Below the pieces are notes generated by a model. That model worked only from the letters and a program-made list of their open reading frames with translations, was not told where the DNA came from and did not search any database. A stretch of 64,000 bases of DNA from Diploptera punctata (Eukaryota > Arthropoda > Insecta > Blattodea > Blaberidae): assembly GCA_030220185.1 (NCBI GenBank), contig JASPKZ010003421.1:821501-885500 (forward strand). The letters run 5' to 3'. A program made the translations under genes and the position numbers. Of the stretch, positions 10,690-22,129 are shown in pieces (position 1 is the first letter of the stretch; each line of letters opens with the position of its first letter).

Positions 10690-12244
10690 CACATATTTTT
10701 CTTTTTGCGACAAAAAAAAGTTTATTTTTTGTTGCTCAGTGCAATTCATAAAATGACTAAACTGTGCACGCATATCGCAGGTTATTGTATTCGTCTGGGA
10801 ATACTTTGATTTTATTACGTTTCATATATTTCAGTGAATTTATAATGTATAAGTTCTTTAAAGCAATTTTTCGGTTATGGGAAATAAAAAGAAAATAAGA
10901 AAGATGGTGTAGTATGATTATATTTAAGAGCTATAATGAGTAGATCACTGTCTACATTTAAAACGAAATGAGATTGTTGAGTGGTTTAATCCACTGTATC
11001 GTTTTTGATTTGCTTTTTAATTTGTGTTCTTTGTTCTAACAGCAAGGAGAGTAAATAATTGATTCGCGCGCTCGCTCTCCTCTCTGGTAGCGCTGCTCAC
11101 AATTCACAAGGAAAATTCCCGACGTTATTAAATCCACTTGTTCCACTCGCTCTGAAAAATAATCACTCCATAGGCTTTATGATTTCCTCTTTTACTGAAA
11201 TATTCCAAAGAAAGACTAAAATAAACTGCATTTACATAAGCCTTTCAGCACCACATTTATTCAAAGCCTTCGTTACTCATCTGCTTTAATAGGCTATATC
11301 TTTGTAACATTGACTCTTCAGATTATTTCCTTTAGAAGTACTCGCCGAGAATCTTAAGATCAAAATTTATAAAATTATAATCTTCACTGAAATATTTTAT
11401 TGGCATAAAACTTGGTACCTTAGATTAAGACAAGAAACTGACTGACTCACTTGCACTACTGAACCGGAATTTCATGACCCCGCGGATATTATGTAATTTT
11501 TTCCAATAATTTACAGTAAGATTATAATTTACCTCCTTCAGTCATGGTTAATATTATTTTCCGACCACATTGTAGACGTACTTACTGGGCGTTTCCCCTC
11601 TAAAACTAGAGTAGTGCTCTTCTTTCATTCATCATTCGTGCCACATGCCACTCCTATCGCAATATTTTCCATAAGGACATATAGCTAATTTTTGTATGAT
11701 TTACGCAGTTCATCTGTCTGTTCGTTTCTCTTTAATCCCCAATAACAATTCTCATGTGTGCCACTGACGAATAAGCAATTAAATACTTTAAATCAGTTTG
11801 ACGTATACAAATCAACTTTGTTATCACATTCTTTTAAATTTGTATTCTCCCTTAGGGTAAGATGATATTTCTTATTCATATAGTATATAGAATTATTTAA
11901 TAACAAACTAACTTATACACCTCACTGATAGTATTCTTTTAGCAATATTAATATATTTAATTATTTATGTAAATAATATTAAGAACAACAAATATTTTTA
12001 TTTGTTTTGTTTTAAATATTGTATAATCGTAAAATTAGTTTTCTATATCTCATTACTTTCCTGTTTTTTATATACACTAGACAGGGACAATTTAATATGT
12101 CTTGCTTGTATACATTTTATTATTAGTTTTAGTCTTAATTTTAACTAATATTAACTGGATGTATTATAGATCGTAATATGTATATTAGATATTATCTTTT
12201 GATCAAATTTTTACTTAGTGTTTAATATTAGAGTTAATTAAGAT
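10690..12244. other. AT-rich sequence without a recognised gene
   Basis: The 76-codon frame at 11059-11289 has no recognisable motif and reads like chance. I saw no TIR, tRNA-like sequence or repeat partner. Confidence 0.5.
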
Positions 12245-12345
12245 TGTTATATTCTTATGTAATATATGTTTGTCCTGGTGAGTGGAAGAGAAGGCCACAT
12301 GGCCTTAACTCCACCAGGCTAAATAAATCTTAAAAAAAAAATCTT
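12245..12345 (+). mobile_element. LINE 3'-end stub (CR1-like family)
   Basis: It has the shared terminal sequence: GTCCTGGTGAGTGGAAGAG, then AGGCCACATGGCCTT, then ACTCCACCAGGCTAAATAAA and an A-rich tail. No coding part is recognisable upstream, so it is a very short 5'-truncated copy. Confidence 0.7.
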
Positions 12346-12449
12346 AAATCTTATATATGGAAGAATAAACGTTTTATATATAATTTTAGATTATCCTTTT
12401 TTTTAAGAAGTTAGGATGACGAGCCCATGTAATTAATTATAGTATATGT

Positions 12450-13690
12450 TTCCTGAGTTGAGTTTATGTAGTTTATTTCTTTCTGCACCACATTCCAGAT
12501 TCTAATTATTGTACTTAGATACTTGAATTGTTCATTTGTTATTAACTGTCCATTTCTAATACAACATTTATTTATACGTATGTCTTTTTGTATTATTGAA
12601 AGGCTCTATTTACTTCAGCCACAGTTTCTTAGTGTTATTTAATATATTGTATGCATTGACTTTTAGTATTTTCACATCGCCTAATAATATTGTATCATCA
12701 ACATATACTAAACAGCTGATTAATACTATTCAGTTATAAGCCTCTTTATCCTCTAAAGATTTGATTGCATGTTCTAGAACAAAATTGAATAGCAGAGGAG
12801 ATAGCATATGTCCTTGCTTTAATCTATGCAAATTTGAAATACCAGGAAACTTCTTGAGTCGTTTAGAAACATTAGAATTAGTTTAACATTTTATGAAATA
12901 CGAATTTCTTACTTTAAGGGAGGAAAGGAGATTACGATTATTTGAAAATAAAGTTCTTAGGAAAATTGTTGGACCAAAAAGAGAGATGAATAGACAAGTG
13001 AATGGAGAAAATACACAACAGTGAACTACATGGTCTCTATAGGAGGCCAGTTATAATGATATATTTAAGTCTCCGAGACTGTGATGGGCAGGACATGTGG
13101 CACGAATGGGTAATGAAATACGTGCATGGAAGTTCCTTGTGGGAAAACCAGAGGGAAAACGCCCAGTTGGTAGGCCAAGAATGAGGTGGGAGAATAACAT
13201 TAACTATGATTTGAAGGAAGTAGATTATACAGGGGATGTTTGGAAAACATTGGCTCGGGATAGGGATATATGGAGAGCTTTTATCCGCGCGGCCATGAAT
13301 CTATGGGTTCGATAGTGGCAGTGAGTTAGTAAGTTAGTTAGTAGGATACTATACAACTTATTTTAATTCAATCGTATGCCTTTTTTTTATATCTACATGT
13401 AGTTTATGGATAATACCGATATATTACCATTTTTTCTTCAATCTGTCATGTACTAACATTTTTATTTATTGTAAACCTATTTGCTCTAAATCCACATTGG
13501 TGATCATATATTATGTTGTCAAAATAAGGAATAAGTCTGAACACTAATGTATCTGCTAGAATTTTGAGTGAAGGTAAATATAATGAAATGCCCTTGTAGT
13601 TGTTGCAATTGATCTTTCCTCCCTTCTTATAGTTTAGTACGATAATTGATTCTTTCCATTCACTTGGAAGAGACGCATTTTCCTAAGATA
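12450..13690 (-). mobile_element. LINE reverse transcriptase remnant, interrupted
   Basis: Minus-strand translation gives, in order, SEWKESIIVLNYKKGGKINC and NNYKGISLYLPSLKILADTL (13690-13530). Then comes DHQCGFRANR (about 13480). After an interruption, GHMLSPLLFNFVLEHAIKS and the palm box VYVDDTILLGD (12860-12640) follow, then QFKYLSTIIR (about 12540). This order is that of a non-LTR RT. Many stops and shifts are present. The part missing between 13445 and 12860 coincides with a plus-strand fragment of a similar LINE. Confidence 0.65.
12885..13370 (+). mobile_element. LINE C-terminal fragment (RTE-like)
   Basis: The plus strand encodes EFLTLREERRLRLFENKVLR, then, after shifts, WAGHVARMGNEIRAWKFLVG, KPEGKRPVGRPRMRWENNI and ARDRDIWRAFIRAAMNLWVR with a stop at 13313-13315. 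This is the terminal region of a widespread insect LINE ORF2. The 3' end is a GTGAGTTAGTAAGTTAG short-repeat tail. It lies inverted inside a minus-strand copy of what looks like the same family. Confidence 0.7.
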
Positions 13691-14480
13691 AGAAAATAAA
13701 ATAATGTTATTCGAAATTATAATCCTAAGACGAATATTCGGTAAAATAAAGGATGAAAATGGAGGAATCGTCACAAAGAGGAGTTCCACATTTTTATATC
13801 GTTGTTGTAAAATTGTCAGATTGAGTTGCGAACTCGAATAGGCGAGAGTATAAATACTTTCAAACTTTTTTATGATGAAATCTTTCACAATGAGGAGCTA
13901 CATAATTTGTACTGTTGTCCTAATAATATCAGGACAATTAATTAAAAAATATTGAGATGAGTAGATCGTACAACTCGAATGGGCAAGAGTGGAAATGCTT
14001 CTAACACTTTATTTTATTTATTAGGGAAAATACCATTTGGAAGACCTATACACAGTGGAGAATAACATTTTGATGGTTAAATATTAATTATATTAAATGG
14101 GATTAACGTAGAGCTTGGTGAGCGCAACATTGAACATTTTGATCTCATTTGAAATTGAGCAAATGAGTTAGGTAACTAGTAGTTTCCAAGCGATTTGAAA
14201 TTCCCATTAAAATTCTTTTTTGTTTTTATTAATTTTGTCCATCTTCCATGCAGATTTATGTTTCACTGAACTTACGCTAGAAATATCTATTAATGTCAGA
14301 AACTAATACGAGAATCCGGAAATTGAACATAGGTTAGAAATATCGATGGTCATTTGTATAGACCTATAAGCTAAGTTTACTTACATTTTGAAACATTAAA
14401 AAAACACTGTAATTTTTCTGAATAATGTATATTTGGATAATAGAAGATGCCAATAATAATTTTAAAACCATTTATGAAAA
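13691..14480. other. AT-rich sequence, nothing recognised
   Basis: No supported gene or repeat. Short motifs near 13825 and 13970 (GAACTCGAATAGGCGAGAGT and CAACTCGAATGGGCAAGAGT) suggest a small internal duplication of about 150 bases. Confidence 0.4.
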
Positions 14481-15140
14481 GTACGAAATGGGCAACTTCT
14501 GACAAATGAGGGAAATTTTGAAGAAGTGACTGAATTCAAATACCAAGGAAAAATAATCACAAATAGGAATGATATGCATACATAAATTAAACATAGGCTG
14601 AGTTCTGGAAATGCGTGCTAATATGCATTACAGGGACTCTTGTCCCAATTCCTTTCAAAAAACGTTAAACTGGAAATATATAAAACTGTTATTCTACCAA
14701 GTTATATGGATACAAAACATGGACTCTTACTTTAAGGGAGGAAAGGAGATTTATAGTATTTGAGAATAAAGTTATTAGGAAGATTTTTGGACCAAAGAGA
14801 GGCGAAAAGACAGGTGATTGGAGAAGATTATATAACAGTAAACTACATGGTCTTTATAGGGAGCCAGATATAATAAGAGGTCTCGTAGACTGCGATGGGC
14901 AGAACATGTTCTGTAGTACGAATCGGGAATGAAAGGCGTGCATGGAATGTTCTTGTAGGAAAACCAGATTGAAAACCCGCAGTTGGTTGACCAAGAACGA
15001 GGTGAGAGAATAACAGTAACCATGATTTGAGGGAAGTGATTAACAGGGAATGATTGGAAAACATTAGCTCAGAATAGGGCTTTTATGTCCGCGCGGCCAT
15101 GAACCTCCGGGTTCGATAGTGCAAGTGAGTTAGTTAGTTA
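14480..15140 (+). mobile_element. LINE C-terminal fragment (RTE-like), second copy
   Basis: Homologous to 12885-13370 but more decayed. It has a stop-ridden frame containing GNERRAWNVLVGKP, then VRAAMNLRVR just before GTTCGATAGTG and a GTGAGTTAGTTAGTTA tail. The upstream part (14520-14700) retains RT thumb-like residues such as EFKYQGKIIT. Multiple frameshifts and stops. Confidence 0.65.
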
Positions 15141-15779
15141 ATATATACAGGCAATGGCTGGAAAATACTTCTTCATGATAAATATGTATGGAGAGTTTAT
15201 TTCCACGCGGGCACTGGATTCAACTGTGGCACAGGGTTAGTTATAGATTCGTATCATCCAATCACTGATTTTTTAGGCTATGTTTTATATTAGAAACATC
15301 AGTATTTTAATTCCTGGAATGCCAGCATTATTACAGTAAGATATGTACCTCTAATCCATTCTTCATTCTTTGTAACTTTTTCTTTCGATCTGCTAGTGTC
15401 ATTTCTAACATCTTTCACTTGTCTCTCTACTCGGCATTCTGACGTCATTAAGCTGAAGTTTGGGTCATTCTCTGGCTGAGGGCAGGGCAGTGCCAGATGT
15501 CAGCACTGTCGTCTTCTCTGTAAGCGTAATGGAGCATGGCTGTTATAAATCATGGACACTGAATCCTTTCTTTTTTCCTCTTGTTATCTAGTTCTTCACT
15601 TTGGATTCCCATTGTTTCTCAATCTACAACCAAGCTTTAGTTTCATAAAGACATCACTTAATTAATGCCTCAATCTCTAATAAAATTGCTGGAAAAGTTT
15701 CAACATAAGCTTCATTGAGTCGCAACAATAATTAAGACTTGTTACATTACACTTTTAACGCAGAAAATATGGAGGCCAA

Positions 15780-16870
15780 TTTGATTGGTCGAGGATATTA
15801 AGATAATAAAAATTTTAGACGATGTCCCTATGCAGAAATATGGATTACTTTAAGACATATGGGAATCAAGACTGTAATAATTAAAGCTACACAAAATTTA
15901 TATGACAATTGCATATCTAAAATTAAAATTGGCAGTAAATGAATTGTCACATGGTTTTACGACAAATAAAGGTCTTCGTCAAGGTTCTTGTCTATCACTG
16001 ACTCTGTTTAAAATATATGTACATGAAATATTAAAGAATTGGAGGAGAAAATGTTCAAGCATGGGAATTCCCATTTCAAACAACAAAACTTTATACAACT
16101 TACATTTTGCAGATGATCAATTGTTAATTGCACACGATTATGAACATTTAGAATATATGGCTAGAAAATTAATAGAAGAATACGAAAAATGGGGATTAAT
16201 TTTGAACATGAAAAAAAAGTATTTATCAGTTGGTGAACCAGAACAAAATTTAATTTTGGAGACTGGAGAAACAATAAAATCTTAGAGTGAGATTACATAT
16301 TTAGGATTTAAATTAAATAAAAATGGGAGTTATGAAGAGGAAATAAGAAATAGAAAAAATAAAGGAAAATTTGTAATTGCTTGCCTCAATGGAATATTGT
16401 GGGATAAAAATATAAGTAATAAAAATAAAATGAATATATTTCATACAATTGTTAAAAGCATAATTACTTATGGAGCAGAACTTGGGTCATTAACAACAAA
16501 AACAAATAAGTATATTTTGGCAATGGAAATTGATTTTATATGAAGGGCAGCAAGAATTTCAAGAAGAGAAAAAATAGGAACTCAGTTATAAGGGAGAAAA
16601 TTAAGATTGAAGACACTATTTTAGATTATATTAAAACTCGGCAATTAAGATGGTAGAGACATGTCCAGTGAATAAAAGAGGATCGCCTACCATCTGTTTT
16701 GTAATGGAAACTTGAGGGAAGACGAGGAAGAGGAAGACCTAAAACCTCCTGGAAAGGGAATATATTTATACATGAAGGAGGAACATCTACAACCAGGAAA
16801 TTGGATGGACCGACAAAATTGGCAATTGGGAATCGGACGATGTCAAAGACGTTAGTCGACCGATGATCTA
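15780..16870 (+). mobile_element. LINE RT remnant, second family (GMGIPI type)
   Basis: The longest intact piece is 15902-16285: GLRQGSCLSLTLFKIYVHEI (fingers/palm), MGIPISNNKTLYNLHFADDQ with the FADD catalytic box, and LIEEYEKWGLILNMKKKYLS. After a stop at 16283-16285, EITYLGFKLNKNG, YGAELGSLTTKTNK and later decayed C-terminal pieces follow to the GRCQRR-like end near 16850. The palm Asp pair is kept, but several stops prevent function. The same LINE type appears on the minus strand at 25626-26270. Confidence 0.75.
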
Positions 16871-17054
16871 TCTATCTAAATCTTTAGACTATAGCAGAAA
16901 TGAGAATAGTACATTTGGACAGTTGTAGTGTTAATATTATATTAGGAACGTAATAAATAGAAAGGAGAAACAAATTAAAGGAAAGACAACATTAAGACAT
17001 TTATTTCAGGAACATAATTAAAATGGAAGAACTATCTTGGAGTCTACTTGTAAT
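16871..17054. other. Unclassified sequence
   Basis: No recognised feature. Confidence 0.3.
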
Positions 17055-17378
17055 GGTCTGCAATTTTTTTTCAATGTCCGAGGTTGTCATTTCGACATTT
17101 CTGGTGTTCTCTCTTGGCATTGGCTTAATTGTAACCCACTTCTGAAGTTCGGGCGCCTTGAAGGCAGAGTTACGTTACCCCGATGATTTGATGGGTGATA
17201 AATCATAACGAAGCGCCAGGAGAGTTCTTAACCTAAACCTAAATTCCGGACCATTGGGCAACCACATGAAAGATTCCCTTTAAGGAAAAATTCCTATGGT
17301 TTGACCGGGAATTGAACCCGGGACCTCATGAAGAGTATTCAGAAACGCTGACCACTAGCCCATGAGGCTGGTCGTGGT
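17055..17378 (-). mobile_element. SINE family 2, full-length copy
   Basis: On the minus strand it starts with a tRNA-like head (CCTCATGGGCTAGTGGTCAG as box A region and GGTTCAATTCCCGGTC as box B). It runs through CATAGGAATTTTTCCTTAAA, TCTCCTGGCGCTTCG and ACGTAACTCTGCCTTC, and ends ATGTCGAAATGACAACCTCG. A full plus-strand copy lies at 24262-24580. Confidence 0.8.
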
Positions 17379-17571
17379 CTGCAATGTTATGGTAACAAAT
17401 TTAGAATAGTGAATAAAAGCAAACAGATTTTGAGTTAGGCCTGTATCTGTAGGTTGAGGATATGGGAGGTAAGTTAAAAAAAAGAAAAGCAAATGGGGAT
17501 TCAGGCACTATGAAAGTCTAGGGATATAATGGAAGTAATGTTAGAACACAATGTAGAAATCTTTGATACTT

Positions 17572-18290
17572 TATCATAAGTAATGCCAGCAGTGATTTCC
17601 AATTTATCTAGATAGTTTGGAAATCAAGAGTGGCATTTGTTAGGACTATTTAACGAATAAAATTAAGCTGTTTATTCACAAATCATTATTTAACTAAAGT
17701 TATTTTAAAATATTTATATATTTAATGTAAACGGCAATGTTTGAAAACAAATGAGAAACGATTGTTACGCTTCATTTGCTTCTTTTGTTCATCACTGCAA
17801 CCAGATCATATTATTTGTTGCCAAAGGATCGCAATGTTGTAAGAATGCATCCTAGTGGAGAAATTTATAACCAACATTATATGTATTAATTAATTTCTGA
17901 TGTCCTATGATGTAAATATGTCAATTATATTTTTCTGCAGCGTTATTTCCTGTAACATAATTCGTTTAAGAAAGTGCAAACAGTGGTTTCTTTTTTTTTT
18001 TGGGTATGAACAATTGCTACAAATATTTTTATATTATCTCCCGCATGCGCTTGCTGACATTCATACACTATATTATATACAATCTGGTAGCCGTATTTCT
18101 TGTGCAGTCATTCACTGCAAAATAATGCTATGACCTATTCAGAATGTTACAGAGGAGGAGTTTTCTTTAATGTGATAAAATTCGGTTGATAAATTCGAGG
18201 CGAAACACGACTGTGATTGGTTGTAAATAAAAATCATTGAAATGTGATTGGTCGTTGACTCCCATTTGAGGCATGAGTTAAGTAGTCATC
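17572..18290 (+). repeat. Dispersed repeat R2, copy 1
   Basis: About 710 bases are an inverted copy of 42490-43210. The left end has a small internal inverted repeat, GTGATTTCCA against TGGAAATCAAGAG. Shared inner landmarks are GCAAACAGTGGTTTCTTTTT, ATACAATCTGGTAGCCGTAT and CACTGCAAAATAATG. Both copies are noncoding. The class is unknown; a non-autonomous DNA transposon is a reasonable guess. Confidence 0.7.
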
Positions 18291-18469
18291 ATAAACTTTA
18301 TGGATTAAACCTCATTAAACTTGTTCTGATCCCCGCCTTTATCACTGTTGAACCCATCTTGTCTTCGGTATTCCAACGTTTCTTCTACTCTCTGTGTTCA
18401 TCATCAGTTTTGGTATGCGATCGTCTTTCATTGTCGGTATATATTGTTTCTAATTAATTGTACTTTGTT

Positions 18470-19720
18470 TTATTTCGTCTATTAATTAAAAATATTTAGT
18501 TCCTTCCTTGTATCTTCACTTCTTTTTTTTTATCCAGTAAGGTATATCCCGCGATAGATCTCAGAAATCCCATTTCCGCTGCTTCAGTTCTCCTTTCCTC
18601 TTTTCTTGTCATTAACCAAAACTCAGAATCATAAAGCAACAATACTACTGTCAATACTTTATAAAATTTAATGTCGGTTTGCTTTCTGGTATTTTAGGGA
18701 TATTTTGATTACGCTCCATACATAACTGAATTTATTTATTCTGTTTTGAATATCGTCAGTCCTCATATTGGAAATACTGAAGCCGATGTACCCGTAATTA
18801 AATCATCTTTATTTTTCCAGGCAAGACTTTCAGTTCTGCTTCTATAAATGCTAAAATTTTTGTTAACTGAAATGTTTCGCATTAAATATTTACTTATATT
18901 ATTAAATTGGAATAGAGCACTGTGTGTATCATTTTCAGAACTAAATTAGATATTAAAACTAGTCCATGGGCTAATATAAGCGTATCTAACACATTTTTTT
19001 ATCCCTAAAATGTTCCTTGAAATCCATGTGTCATTTCGTTAAGATTTCGTCAATAAATATTAAAAATTGACGGTGAAAGTGGACACCCTTGCAGAATTTT
19101 TTGATTCTTAAATAATGTTCCTTGAAATCCATGTGCCATTACGTCAAGATTTTGTCAACAAATATTAAACATTGACGGTGAAACTGAACATCTCTGACTT
19201 ACTACTTTATTTATTGTTTTGATAGCCTATATTCTTTCTTTTTATTGATGTAATTCCTGTTATAATTTTTTTCAACACAAAGGCTTTTTATTGCAGATTT
19301 TAAATGTTCAAGAATACCTTTTCGCGTTAATATAATTCATAATTTATTTCAGTAGACATTGTCAAAGGCTTTTGTTAATCTAAGAAAATCATATTATCTC
19401 TATTATTTGCCTTATGGTAAATTTACATCATCACAATATCTCCCTTTCCTAAATCGGTTTTGACTTACTAAATTAAACATTTTCATTATAATATTGAGTT
19501 GAGCATTTAATATTCACGTCTATAATATTATAGCATAAGTTATATTAAACATATTTATACGTCTGTAATTATATACATTTTTATTTTATTTTTATGTATT
19601 GGACATATTTTCCCTACCCTCCATTCTTCAGGTATGTGTCCTTATTTCCTGCAAATGTTCATGAAATCTAATAATCAGTATTTTAGAGATAAATAAAGTT
19701 TTATTAATGCACTGTTAATA
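18470..19720 (-). mobile_element. LINE reverse transcriptase remnant
   Basis: Minus-strand pieces in RT order are FLRLTKAFDNVY (about 19380), GCPLSPSIFNIY-like residues (about 19070), and MILSFG-type text with RKEERRTEAAEMGFLR (18690-18560). So fingers, palm and thumb remnants are present but scattered over frames. A ~112-base segment is tandemly duplicated at 19003-19114 and 19115-19200, each starting ATGTTCCTTGAAATCCATGT. Confidence 0.55.
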
Positions 19721-20809
19721 TTATCGTTTCTCGAGGATTTTTGTATTCTAAAAGTTACGTATTAAGAATAATTAATTCATAGAATGTAATAAGTCCTTAA
19801 ATGTTCATCTGTATGCGTTGAAATATCTTCTTATTCTTTTTCTGTCCATAAATCCTGATACTGTTGTAACATGTTTCTTCTGGTATTAAATTTATTTGTA
19901 GATTATCTTATTCTTTCTTATATAAATGTAATAAACATGTTGTGGGTTGTATCCTATCTGCCATGGAAATCATATTCTATATTGCTTATGTATTTATTCA
20001 AGGAATTTATATTTATTTTCCTTACGAAAAATTTCACATTATTTATTTTCTCTTTGAACAATTCACATTTTTGTTTATATTCAATTAAATTCCCCCCCCC
20101 CATATTTTCAACGGTAGTATTTTGGGTGCTTGTCAGGTCAGGTCAGGAAGTGTGGGAGAACCGATTAAAAATATATCCCTAAAATATTACCAGAATGAAG
20201 TGGCTCGTATGAAATATTGAAGTTATTAAGACATCTTCAATATAAAATACAAATAAAACTAATATATAAAAAATATACGTCAAAATATTAATCATAACAA
20301 AAACTCACAAGTATGAATTTGTGGTTAGCTACTCGTATTTTCAATATTGCTTGTAATATAGAAACAGGTGAAGGTCGTTCAATCAGTATTGCCAATTGAC
20401 GAAATGAAATTCCAAATGTATGAATTCATAACTATTAAAATGCATTTTTGTAACGGGAAATAATTTATTTCTGGTTGAACTTATAATTAAATAAGTATTA
20501 TTGATATGGGCTTATTATTTATGGTCATGCAATTTCTAGCAATTATTCTGTTATGTACTTGTACAATTACTAATTACAATTCCAATGGTTTATACATATT
20601 ATGTTGGTGGAATTTTCATCCGTTTTGGTGAATACTGCAATACATTTACTGTAATGTTCCATTTCCGAATTATCATAAGTCCCAAGAGTACAGAAATAAG
20701 CCATAGTATTGAAATAAAGCATAAGTTTATTATACCTATAAATTCCGTATTGACTAAAGCAACGGATTACGTAAGTATGTCCAACAGTTGAGCATCTTAT
20801 TGCGTTTGT
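19721..20809. other. AT-rich sequence without a recognised gene
   Basis: The frames at 19871-20182 and 20585-20791 are low-complexity and show no motif. A CCCCCCCCC run is at 20092-20100. Nothing else is supported. Confidence 0.45.
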
Positions 20810-21110
20810 GAGTCACCTAGTTGTTTAGAGTACTGTAGACGGCACAAACAAGTAACGCCTCACCCACTTCTTGTTCCTGGCGAACCGACGCCCGGCGTCC
20901 CGACGTCAGGGAGGCGCCGCGGCGCATTAACTGGATGAGACTGCTGCAGTGATTTTAAAACATCCCCCAAGGCTTGTTAATTAATGTTAACACCGCGCGA
21001 GTTCCTTAGTTTCCAATCAGTGACATGATGACACAGTCTACCGGCTTCTACTTGGCGACTCTAGTTCTTCTTCAATAAAATAACATACAACAATTCAAAC
21101 GACACGTCGC
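20810..21110 (+). promoter_or_regulatory. CpG-rich stretch, candidate regulatory region
   Basis: In otherwise AT-rich DNA this stretch is notably CpG-rich (CGACGCCCGGCGTCCCGACG and GGCGCCGCGGCGC around 20890-20925). It includes a GACGTCA core like a CRE/AP-1-type site. It is not shared with another locus in the window and lies just upstream of a well-initiated small ORF at 21154. No direct promoter evidence exists, so this is inference from composition. Confidence 0.25.
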
Positions 21111-21153
21111 TTCCTCGCTTCAGGATTTAAAATTCGCTCTTTTAAGACTGGCC

Positions 21154-21210
21154 ATGGAAAATTTGGATGATATTTTAGCAGATTTAATATTAACTCAGAC
21201 GCGTACACCG
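21154..21210 (+). CDS. Candidate host first exon with an LD-like motif
   Basis: The ATG sits in a good insect context (GGCCATGG). The first residues, MENLDDILADLILTQT, resemble the leucine/aspartate-rich LD motif at the N terminus of paxillin-family adaptors. A TTCCTCGCTTCAG acceptor-like sequence ends 30 bases before the ATG. The frame then runs straight into a SINE, so the exon must end near 21200-21210 if real. Candidate donors are GTACAC and GTGTGC, neither strong. The evidence is short and compositional, and chance is a serious alternative. Confidence 0.2.
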
Positions 21211-21548
21211 GTGTGCCTTGTCACGCAGCGGGACCAGGTTCGCTCCCCGGTCGGGAAAAGTTTCCTCACCTGTAAGAAAAATGCAGAAAACGTTAGGGGT
21301 CAAACAGTCCCCGAACACCATCTGGCCATCATTATCATACATTTCGTATTCGTCTAATTAGATTAAGTTCAGTTTAAGTCCTCTCCTGGCGCTTCATTAC
21401 CATCATCATCAACTCTCAAATCATCGGGGCAGCGTAACTCCGCCTTCCTGGCACCCAAACCTCAGAAGTGAGTTACAAGTACGCCATGCCAAAAGAGAAC
21501 ATCAGAAATGTCGAAATGACAACCTGAGGCATTGTAAAATATATATTA
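21209..21548 (+). mobile_element. Chimeric SINE: family 1 head, family 2 tail
   Basis: The first ~130 bases match SINE family 1 (CTTGTCACGCAGCGGG, box B-like GGTTCGCTCCCCGG, CCTCACCTGTAAG, GGCCATCAT). From about 21355 the sequence matches the body of family 2 (TTAGATTAAGTTCAGTTTAA, TCTCCTGGCGCTTCATTA, ATGTCGAAATGACAACCTGA) to its normal 3' end. Neither pure family has this arrangement. Confidence 0.7.
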
Positions 21549-21610
21549 AGTCAGAGAGTGATCATAATTGTAAATGTCAATAATCAATATAACCTATAAA
21601 ACATTATATA

Positions 21611-22127
21611 CAGAGTATCCCATTCAAACCTCCCACATTTTAATTTATCATAACTAACAAAGTATGCGGAATTATGAAACGAGGTTGGTATTAAACGAAA
21701 CAGAAACTCAAAGAATTTTCATTGTCACACATTAAAACACCTCTATTTGTTCGCCATTTCTTCAATTGTTTCTACTGAAACACGTGTACGACCACCTCCT
21801 GATTCTTTTTTTAACGCTTCCAGTCACCAGAAACTTCTCAAGCCATGTCTTAATGGTCTTCCCATCAGGTGCATTTCCTCCATATTCTCTCCGGTAATTC
21901 CTTTGCACTGTAATTATTGACTTCGTCTCTGTATACCATAAACAGTTGTGCTCGCCATTTTGTTTTATGTCATTATGTTCGACATGCGACAGATGAATTA
22001 ATTGCAACAACGAAAACAAAAATTCTTTGAGTTTCTCTTTCTTTTAATACCAACCTCATTTCATAATTCCGCATACTTTGAGAGTTATGATTAATTAGAA
22101 TGTTGGAGGGTTGAATGGGACACGGTG
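21611..22127 (-). mobile_element. mariner-type deletion derivative retaining the HTH
   Basis: Terminal inverted repeats of about 110 bases (AAGTATGCGGAATTATGAAA on the left, inverted on the right) are bounded by TA on both sides. The interior keeps only the N-terminal DNA-binding part of a transposase on the minus strand: SIITVQRNYRREYGGNAPDG, then KTIKTWLEKFLVTGSVKK. The catalytic domain is absent, so it could only be mobilised in trans. The HTH style matches the mariner-like family at 30907-32113, but the TIRs differ. Confidence 0.7.
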
Positions 22128-22129
22128 TA

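Larger units (their letters stand above)
9225..10690 (+). repeat. Dispersed repeat R4, copy 1, split by a LINE
   Basis: The segments 9225-9602 and 10567-10690 together align with the continuous copy at 53215-53700. Between them lies the LINE at 9603-10566. The repeat carries a short plus-strand peptide, KRYQGKWNP then DYC, with a stop where the other copy has Trp. So this is a decayed protein-coding repeat rather than a SINE. Confidence 0.75.

Noticed and set aside
11059..11289. 76-codon ORF
   Set aside because: Random-looking composition, no context.
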